From: Streptosporangiaceae bacterium NEAU-GS5
Lineage (GTDB): Bacteria > Actinomycetota > Actinomycetes > Streptosporangiales > Streptosporangiaceae
Direction: 5' to 3'
NCBI GenBank assembly: GCA_017592665.1
Contig: JAGFNW010000010.1
Location: 124,001 to 188,000, forward strand
Length of the DNA: 64,000 nucleotides
Shown here: piece after piece, positions 58,631 through 64,000 of the stretch
Position numbering within the stretch: the stretch's first letter is position 1
How the letters are laid out: each line of letters starts with the position of its first letter
Position numbers and translations under genes: made by a program
Notes under the pieces: model-generated
Database searches by the model: none
The model's input: the letters and a program-made list of their open reading frames with translations, nothing else
What the model was told of the DNA's origin: nothing

Positions 58631-59820
58631 CAGAGGGCGTCCCGGCAGGCGCGGTAGAAGTCACGCCACTCGCCGCGCTCGCGCACGACCGTCTCCAGAT
58701 ACTCCTGCCAGACGACCCGGTCGGACACCGGATCCTGCACCACGGCGCCGAGGATCCCGGCCGCCACGTCGCCCGGGCGAAGTACGCCGTCGCCGAAGTG
58801 CGCGGCCAGGGCGATGCCGCTGGTCACCACGGAGATCGCCTCGGCCGTGCTCAGGGTGCCGCTCGGCGACTTCACCTTGGTCCGGCCGTCGGCCGTGACA
58901 CCCGAGCGCAGCTCGCGGAAGACGGTCACGACCCGGCGGATCTCGTCGAGAGCGGTGACCGTGCTGGGCAGTTCGAGCGCCCGGCCGAGCTGCTCGACCC
59001 GGCGGGCCACGATGTCGACCTCTTCCTCAGGAGACGCCGGGACCGGGAGGACGACCGTGTTGAACCGGCGGCGAAGGGCGCTCGACAGCTCGTTGACCCC
59101 GCGGTCGCGGTCGTTGGCGGTCGCGATCACGTTGAAGCCCTTGGTCGCCTGGACTTCCTCGTTCAGCTCGGGGATCGGGAGGGTCTTCTCCGACAGCACG
59201 GTGATCAAGGCATCCTGGATGTCGGACGGCATCCGGGTCAGCTCTTCGACGCGTGCCAGCCGGCCCTCCTCCATGGCCCGCATCACCGGGCTCGGCGTCA
59301 GCGCCGCCCGGGACGGGCCCTCGGCCAGCAGCCGCGCGTAGTTCCAGCCGTAGCGGATCGCCTCCTCGGCCGTGCCGGCCGTGCCCTGCACGAGCAGCGT
59401 CGAGTCGCCGCTGATGGCGGCGGCCAGATGCTCCGACAGCCAGGTCTTCGCGGTGCCCGGCACCCCGAGCAACAGCAGCGCCCGATCGGTCGCCAGCGTC
59501 GCCACGGCGACCTCCACGATCCGCCGCGCCCCGATGTACTTCGGGGTGATCCGGTCGCCGTCGCCCAGCAGATAGGTCGTCACGGCCCACGGCGACAGCC
59601 GCCACCCCGGCGGCCGAGGCCGGTCGTCGGTCTTGGCCAGCAACACCAGCTCCTCGCCGAACTGCTCCTCCGCATGCGGCCGCAGCACCGCGTTCACCGT
59701 GTTCGCCGCGTTCGCCGCGTTCGCCGTGTTCGCCGCGTTCGCCGCGTTCACCGTGTTCGCCGTGTTCGCCGCGTTCACCGTGTTCGCCGTGTTCGCCGCG
59801 TTCGCCGCGTTCGCCGTCAC
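58630..59820 (-). CDS. MoxR-family AAA+ ATPase with Ala-Asn repeat N-terminus
   Basis: 396 residues from GTG 59818-59820, chosen because GGAGGAG lies 2-8 bases upstream. Residues 2 to about 44 are Ala-Asn-Thr-Val repeats. Walker A GVPGTAKT (119-126) is slightly altered from GxxGxGKT. The AAA core includes RVEELTRMPSDIQDALITVLSE (Walker B region), NVIATANDRDRGVNELSSALRRRFN (sensor and Arg finger). MoxR ATPases are chaperone-like partners of VWA proteins. It overlaps the DUF5682 gene by one base. Confidence 0.85.
   Translation of the reverse strand: MTANAANAANTANTVNAANTANTVNAANAANTANAANAANTVNAVLRPHAEEQFGEELVLLAKTDDRPRPPGWRLSPWAVTTYLLGDGDRITPKYIGARRIVEVAVATLATDRALLLLGVPGTAKTWLSEHLAAAISGDSTLLVQGTAGTAEEAIRYGWNYARLLAEGPSRAALTPSPVMRAMEEGRLARVEELTRMPSDIQDALITVLSEKTLPIPELNEEVQATKGFNVIATANDRDRGVNELSSALRRRFNTVVLPVPASPEEEVDIVARRVEQLGRALELPSTVTALDEIRRVVTVFRELRSGVTADGRTKVKSPSGTLSTAEAISVVTSGIALAAHFGDGVLRPGDVAAGILGAVVQDPVSDRVVWQEYLETVVRERGEWRDFYRACRDAL
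59694..59818 (-). repeat. 9-bp minisatellite encoding the MoxR Ala-Asn repeats
   Basis: GTTCGCCGC/GTTCACCGT units (plus strand) repeat in frame about 14 times. The period of 9 encodes three residues, such as Asn-Ala-Ala or Asn-Thr-Val. Confidence 0.75.
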
Positions 59821-60250
59821 GTCTCCTCCTTCACGCTCATCCAACTCCCGCACCCGCACCTACCTACCTCCACCAGACCCAGCGCGCCCAGCCACCCGGC
59901 GTCTCCAGCCACCCAGCGTCTCCAGCCACCCAGCACGCTCAACCCCTCAGCGGGCCATCCCCAAACCCAGAGCGCCCCCAGCCACACGGCACCCCACCCC
60001 CGCGCACCCCACCCCCGCGCACCCCACCCCCGCGCACCCCACCCCAGGCCACCGCCCCCCGGCGCCGCACCCACGCCGGGTCACCGCCCCCACGCGCCGC
60101 GCCACCTCTGGTCACCACGTCACCCCACCCAAGCCACCGCACCACCCAGGCACCGCGCCGCACCATCGCACCACCCAAGCCACCGCACCACCCCGGCCAC
60201 CGCCCCCCGCGCGCCGCACCACCACTCGTCACCGCGCCGCGCATTTCGCG
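59821..60250. other. 430-bp G-rich (minus strand) gap within the MoxR system
   Basis: No gene is supported here. It lies between DUF5691 (stop 60251) and MoxR (start 59820) on the same strand. A 15-bp tandem repeat (ACCCCACCCCCGCGC on the plus strand) runs for 3.7 units at 59991-60045, giving the minus strand repeated GGGG tracts that can form G-quadruplexes. CCACCCAAGCCACCGCACCACC and similar C-rich repeats flank it. It would be in the transcript if all five genes form one operon. Confidence 0.7.
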
Positions 60251-61807
60251 TCACCGCGCGGTCTTCGTGAGCTCGGCCGCCATGTCGAAGCGGAAGCGCA
60301 GGGTGGCGGCGACGGTCTGGATCTCGTGGGTTCCGGCGAGCCGCTCCACGTGCTCGTAAAGTGCGGGATCGAGCCGCTCCCCCGCGAGCCGCGTCAGCTC
60401 GGCCGCATTCCACGGCTGTGTCACCGACGTCTCAATGATCTTTTCGAGCACGGCCCTGGCCAGCGGCCCCAGCCACGGGCGCGGAACCCCGCCCAGCATC
60501 ATGATCATCTGACCGTCGACCGGGCTGCCGCTCACCAGCGTCGCCGCCCGTGCCGAGCGCTCCTCGGACGGCAGCAGCACCAGCAGGTCCGCCAGCGGTT
60601 CCAGATCGCACAACGCCCTCGCCCACGTGACATCGCGCTGCAGAATCGCCGCGCGTATCCATCCCATCCGGACTTCCCTGGCCCAGTCGCCGATCCTGGC
60701 CGCCACGATCCGGTCCGGCGGCAGCCCGAGGTGCTTCGGCCAGAACTCCAGAGGCGTGTGGGCGACGATCTGTTGCAACCACCAGCTCCGCTCCCCCGTC
60801 CCCGCCGGCGGTCGCGCCCGGACCCCGTCGCGCTCCATCGCGCTGTCACACGCCCTGGGCGCCTCCGCCTGAAGTCCAACCCTCGCGTTGCCGCCCCCGG
60901 CGCGGGCCCCGCCGCCATCGGGCAGTGCAAGGCAGCGGGCCGCCCTGGCCGTCATCCGTACGGCAAGCCGGGAGCCCGGCAGCCTGGTCAGCAGATCCGA
61001 CGCGACCTGCCTGACCTCCCGCCGCCGATCATCGAGAGCCGCCTCCAAGAACGGCTCGTCCGCCATGCTCAGCCCGTCAGCGAGAATCTCGGCGAACGCC
61101 GCCCGATCGTCGGGCGACTCCTTTCCCCAGCTCGCCTCGATGAGCTCTCTGGCCCGCCCAGGATCCGTCGATCGCATTCGCGCGACGTAGGCCCGCCGAT
61201 CTCCGCTCGTTCCGAACTCCCACTCGTCCGCCTCCCCCTCGGCGCCGGGAGCCGGGGCGGAGTGGGCCGCTTCGGACAGCAGATACGTCCACACGGGATT
61301 GAGACCGGCAAGCCATCGGCCCCGGGCGCCCGTGAGAACGGCCAGCTGCGGCCGGATCGACCTGTCTTTGGCCCCCGCGTCGAGCAGGTCGGGGATGAGC
61401 CGTGACGGAGCCCGCATGCCGCGCGAGGCCGCCAGCTCCAGCCACTCGGTCAGCACACGCGACTGCTCGCCTGCCAGGATCCGCCCGAGCCGGTCGCCCG
61501 CCTTGCGCGGCACCGCAGGCCGCTCCTCCGCAGGCGCCTCGGGCAGCGGCAGGCCCTGAGTCAGGCGTTGCCCGGCTCGCCCACGCACCACCTCGGCCGC
61601 CACCTGCTCCAGCAGGCTCAACGGCCCGCGCCCCTCATCAGCCCTCGGCGCGCCGCCGTCGCGCGATCTCTCGTCATCGCGCGATCTCTCGTCGGCGCGG
61701 GGCGCTGGAGGCGTACGCCGGTCGGTGCCGACAAGAGCGGCCGAAACCAGCTCCTCCCACGCCCCATCTGATGCGGCGGCATGAGTGGGGCCAATGGGGG
61801 TGGTCAC
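60251..61807 (-). CDS. DUF5691-type helical protein
   Basis: 518 residues from GTG 61805-61807, which overlaps the SWIM gene stop. N-terminal WEELVSAALVGTDRRTPP is typical of DUF5691; the body is helical and repeat-like (LLDAGAKDRSIRPQLAVLTGARGRWLAGLNPVW, RARELIEASWGKESPDDRAAFAEIL, DDRRREVRQVASDLLTRLPGS), perhaps HEAT-type. No enzyme motif. It is always in the neighbourhood of SWIM and MoxR/VWA genes in my recollection; function unknown. Confidence 0.75.
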   Translation of the reverse strand: MTTPIGPTHAAASDGAWEELVSAALVGTDRRTPPAPRADERSRDDERSRDGGAPRADEGRGPLSLLEQVAAEVVRGRAGQRLTQGLPLPEAPAEERPAVPRKAGDRLGRILAGEQSRVLTEWLELAASRGMRAPSRLIPDLLDAGAKDRSIRPQLAVLTGARGRWLAGLNPVWTYLLSEAAHSAPAPGAEGEADEWEFGTSGDRRAYVARMRSTDPGRARELIEASWGKESPDDRAAFAEILADGLSMADEPFLEAALDDRRREVRQVASDLLTRLPGSRLAVRMTARAARCLALPDGGGARAGGGNARVGLQAEAPRACDSAMERDGVRARPPAGTGERSWWLQQIVAHTPLEFWPKHLGLPPDRIVAARIGDWAREVRMGWIRAAILQRDVTWARALCDLEPLADLLVLLPSEERSARAATLVSGSPVDGQMIMMLGGVPRPWLGPLARAVLEKIIETSVTQPWNAAELTRLAGERLDPALYEHVERLAGTHEIQTVAATLRFRFDMAAELTKTAR

Positions 61808-63507
61808 AGGATCACCACCCGGTGGTCTTCGTCCCATGTGGTCAGCAAACGCATTCCTCTCGGCGTCCATTCGGTCGCGACGGTCACCGGTCGGCCACCC
61901 GAGACCGCGAGCAGGCGCCATGGAACGCCCGCCGCGGGATGCAGGGGCAGCGCGGCCCCGCTGTCGGCGTCCGCCAGCATCCACGCCTGACCTGGCTCAT
62001 CGGTGGCGGCCGTGTTGGTGGGGGTGACGTTGGCGAGGATGACCGGCCAGGACTCCAGCCAGGGGTCGCCGGCGAGGGCGTCGGCGATCAGTTGGGGCAC
62101 CTCGCTGACCGTGACTCCGGCGGGCGGCGCGGGGGTCGCCACGCCGTAGCGCTCGGCGAGCAGGGCCCGGAGCGGGGCGGCCCCCGGATAGAAGGTGACG
62201 TCGGCGTCGAGGGCGGCCCCAGTGACGAGCGTGGTGAGGGTCGACGGGTCTACGGGCTGGCCGACGGGGGTGAACGTGAGGATCAAAGCCGTACGGCCGG
62301 TCGAGCGGCCGTGCAGCCAGACCCGCCGCGAGATCAGGCGATCCTGGATCTCGTCGCGGGCGCCGATCACATCCCATACGTCACGGATTGGCGGCTGGGC
62401 GAGCACCCGCTCACGCGCCACGGTGAAGCCGACCCGGGAGCGGACCGTCTCACGGAGCTCGGGCGTCAGCTCGGCCGACCTTTGGTAGGCCACCGACAAC
62501 AAGTGAACGAGGCCATATTCGGCGAGCAGCCGCTCCGGCCAGTCGTCTTCGCGCAGGTGCCCGGAGAGACGCGCGACGATCCCCGCCACGCCCGGGGCCT
62601 GGGCGTCTATAAGCCGCTTGGCGAGGTCGTCCCAGTCGGCGGGCCCGCTTTGCCGCGCGCTCGCAATGCCTTGCCTGATCTGGTCGGCCAGCCAGCGCTC
62701 CAACTCGGAGAGCCCGGCCGCGACCCGCTCCTCCCGCCGCACGGCCGCCCTGGACCCACCGCCAGTCGAACCCCCAGAGGTTGTGGAGGTTGCAGACGTC
62801 GCAGACGTGGATTCACCGGATGTCGGCAACGCAAACTCCGCGGCATCCTCGGGCGTCGGGGCCGTGGATCCAGCGGAGGCCGGGCTGGTGGATCCAGCGG
62901 AGGCCGGGCCCGTGGATCCGGCGGCGGCATCGGCGCCGGACGCCGCCTCAGCAGCGGCCGCCTCAGCTGGGCCCAACCCAGACAGGGCGGACCCGGACGG
63001 AACCGACCCAGGCGAGACCGACCCAGGCGAGACCGACCCAGGCGAGACCGACCCAGGCGAGACCGACCCGGACGGGGCCGACCCGGACGGGGCCGACCCG
63101 GACGGGGCCGACCCAGGTGGGGCCGACTCGGCGGTGGCCGACTCGGGCGCGGGCCGGGGGGTGGCGCGACGGCGGCGGCTGGTGATCCAGTCGATCACCC
63201 AGTCGGGCGGATCGTCGGCGGCCGGGACATTGTCGGCCGACCAGAGGAGCAGCAGACCGAGGACATGCTTGCAGGGAAATTTCCGGCTGGGACAGCTGCA
63301 CCGATAGGCGACCTCCCCCAGATCCACGCACGCCCGATAGGGCGTGGCGCCGCTGCCGGCGCACTCGCCCCAGATCGCTTCCGCGGTGACGCCGGTGCCC
63401 GTCCACTTCCTGGGCGTGCCGACAGAGGCCGCCGCCTTCTGGGAGGCGACGTCCGAAGCGAGCGCCAGGACCTGGTCCCGGCTCCACGGTTCGATCACGC
63501 GCCGCAC
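61804..63507 (-). CDS. SWIM zinc-finger protein
   Basis: 567 residues from GTG 63505-63507 (GAGGG 8 bases upstream); a GTG three codons later is possible. The SWIM motif CxCx6CxH is Cys70, Cys72, Cys79, His81 in YRCSCPSRKFPCKHVLGLL, which binds zinc and probably DNA or protein. A long PSGSAPSGS / SPGSVSPGS linker from 15-bp DNA repeats follows, then a C-terminal helical/beta region of about 340 residues. It is the first gene of the five-gene system and its stop overlaps DUF5691. Confidence 0.82.
   Translation of the reverse strand: MRRVIEPWSRDQVLALASDVASQKAAASVGTPRKWTGTGVTAEAIWGECAGSGATPYRACVDLGEVAYRCSCPSRKFPCKHVLGLLLLWSADNVPAADDPPDWVIDWITSRRRRATPRPAPESATAESAPPGSAPSGSAPSGSAPSGSVSPGSVSPGSVSPGSVSPGSVPSGSALSGLGPAEAAAAEAASGADAAAGSTGPASAGSTSPASAGSTAPTPEDAAEFALPTSGESTSATSATSTTSGGSTGGGSRAAVRREERVAAGLSELERWLADQIRQGIASARQSGPADWDDLAKRLIDAQAPGVAGIVARLSGHLREDDWPERLLAEYGLVHLLSVAYQRSAELTPELRETVRSRVGFTVARERVLAQPPIRDVWDVIGARDEIQDRLISRRVWLHGRSTGRTALILTFTPVGQPVDPSTLTTLVTGAALDADVTFYPGAAPLRALLAERYGVATPAPPAGVTVSEVPQLIADALAGDPWLESWPVILANVTPTNTAATDEPGQAWMLADADSGAALPLHPAAGVPWRLLAVSGGRPVTVATEWTPRGMRLLTTWDEDHRVVIL
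62990..63135 (-). repeat. 15-bp minisatellite in the SWIM gene
   Basis: GACCGACCCAGGCGA repeats about four times, followed by about three CCGACCCGGACGGGG units. Period 15 bp, in frame, encoding Ser-Pro-Gly-Ser-Val and Pro-Ser-Gly-Ser-Ala repeats in the linker. Confidence 0.75.
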
Positions 63508-63635
63508 ACTAGCCACCCTCGCCGACAAATTCCTGACGCGCGGCAAACGGCAGGCAGGAGGGGCGCCGGCCACGCGGATGGGCGGGCCGCGAGGCGGGGT
63601 TAGGCGGGGTGAGGTGGGGTGATGGGGGCGCGTGA

Positions 63636-64000
63636 ATGTCGGGGGCGCGTGACATACTCACCAGCGTGGCGGCTCGAACGGCGCAAAGGGCACTGATCGG
63701 GCGATCGAGGGAGCTCGATCGTCTCGTGTCGGTTCTCGACGCCGCCGAGCGCGGAGTGGCCGGCGTGGCACTCGTGGGTGGCGACGCGGGCATCGGCAAG
63801 ACGCGGATCGTGAGCGAGATGCTGGCACGCGCCCGCGAGCGCGGGTTCGTGACCTTGGTCGGGCAGTGCGCGGAGCTCGGCGACGCCCTTCCCTATCTTC
63901 CGCTCGCCGACGCCCTCAGGACCGCCGACAACGAGCTGGTGGCCACGGCGGTCGCGGCCCGGCCAGCGCTTCGGCCGCTGCTGCCCGCGATCAACGGCGA
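63636..64000 (+). CDS. LuxR-family ATPase regulator (LAL type), 5' part only
   Basis: Open from ATG 63636 (GGGGG 8 bases upstream; GTG 63666 is an in-frame alternative) to the window end, about 121 residues. ALIGRSRELDRLVSVLDAA and the Walker A GDAGIGKTRIV, with GFVTLVGQCAELGDALPYLPLADALR, are typical of the N-terminal ATPase of large LuxR (LAL) regulators. The LuxR HTH, if present, is outside the window. Divergent from the SWIM gene, with a G-rich 128-bp spacer. Confidence 0.75.
   Translation, partial: MSGARDILTSVAARTAQRALIGRSRELDRLVSVLDAAERGVAGVALVGGDAGIGKTRIVSEMLARARERGFVTLVGQCAELGDALPYLPLADALRTADNELVATAVAARPALRPLLPAING

Noticed and set aside
59694-59818. CRISPR-like or non-coding repeat upstream of MoxR
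   Set aside because: The repeat is in frame from a GTG with GGAGGAG before it, so it is taken as coding.

Overview
This is high-GC DNA (about 70% or more) from an actinomycete. GTG starts, ATGA/GTGA/TGATG gene overlaps, TetR/PadR/DUF5753-XRE regulators, an MprAB-like two-component pair, an LCP protein and a DrrAB-like ABC pair all fit. The mix of small conserved genes suggests Streptosporangiales (Nonomuraea/Microbispora-like), but that placement is inference. I see no tRNA, rRNA, CRISPR array, transposase or phage gene. Long open frames on the opposite strand are common here and were treated as GC artefacts.

Layout. 1-6962: a TetR-controlled operon of acyl-CoA carboxylase beta and alpha, an enoyl-CoA hydratase and an AtuA-family protein, all translationally overlapped. 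6989-8505: a DUF5753-type XRE regulator between two tiny genes that share a 16-bp palindrome. 8691-14998: a class III aminotransferase, a secreted GH87-like alpha-1,3-glucanase with a TetR gene beside it, and a lipoprotein. 14971-21367: two overlapping glycosyltransferase genes, then two nearly identical serine hydrolases, one secreted and one a lipoprotein. 21345-29684: histidine kinase/response regulator, an FAD oxidoreductase, pseudouridine glycosidase and kinase, a long unrecognised protein, a GNAT acetyltransferase and a DUF3592 protein. 29753-32195: MFS exporter divergent from an ECF sigma factor with a SnoaL-like tail. 32192-40633: a leucine/branched-chain degradation locus (acyl-CoA dehydrogenase, HMG-CoA lyase, methylcrotonyl-CoA carboxylase alpha and beta, TetR, fused 2-oxoacid dehydrogenase E1). 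40765-46782: a secreted repeat protein, PadR plus DrrAB-like ABC exporter, a TPR protein followed by a 27-residue peptide gene, and a CorA channel. 46861-47150: a non-coding island of regularly spaced inverted motifs. 47225-55200: M50 peptidase, lipoprotein, ThrE-like exporter, alpha/beta hydrolase, LCP protein, a degenerate enolase-superfamily protein and an MFS transporter. 55251-63507: a five-gene SWIM / DUF5691 / MoxR ATPase / DUF5682 / VWA system. 63636 to the end: the start of a LuxR-family ATPase regulator.

The two carboxylase loci look complementary. The second lacks the methylglutaconyl-CoA hydratase needed between its carboxylase and its HMG-CoA lyase, and the first encodes a hydratase of just that type. 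Each TetR has its own 16-bp palindrome present in several copies around its locus.

The best candidates for undescribed biology are the five-gene MoxR/VWA system, the palindromic island at 46861-47150, the TPR/micropeptide pair, the XRE locus with its two small partners, and the enolase-fold protein that lacks its catalytic lysines.
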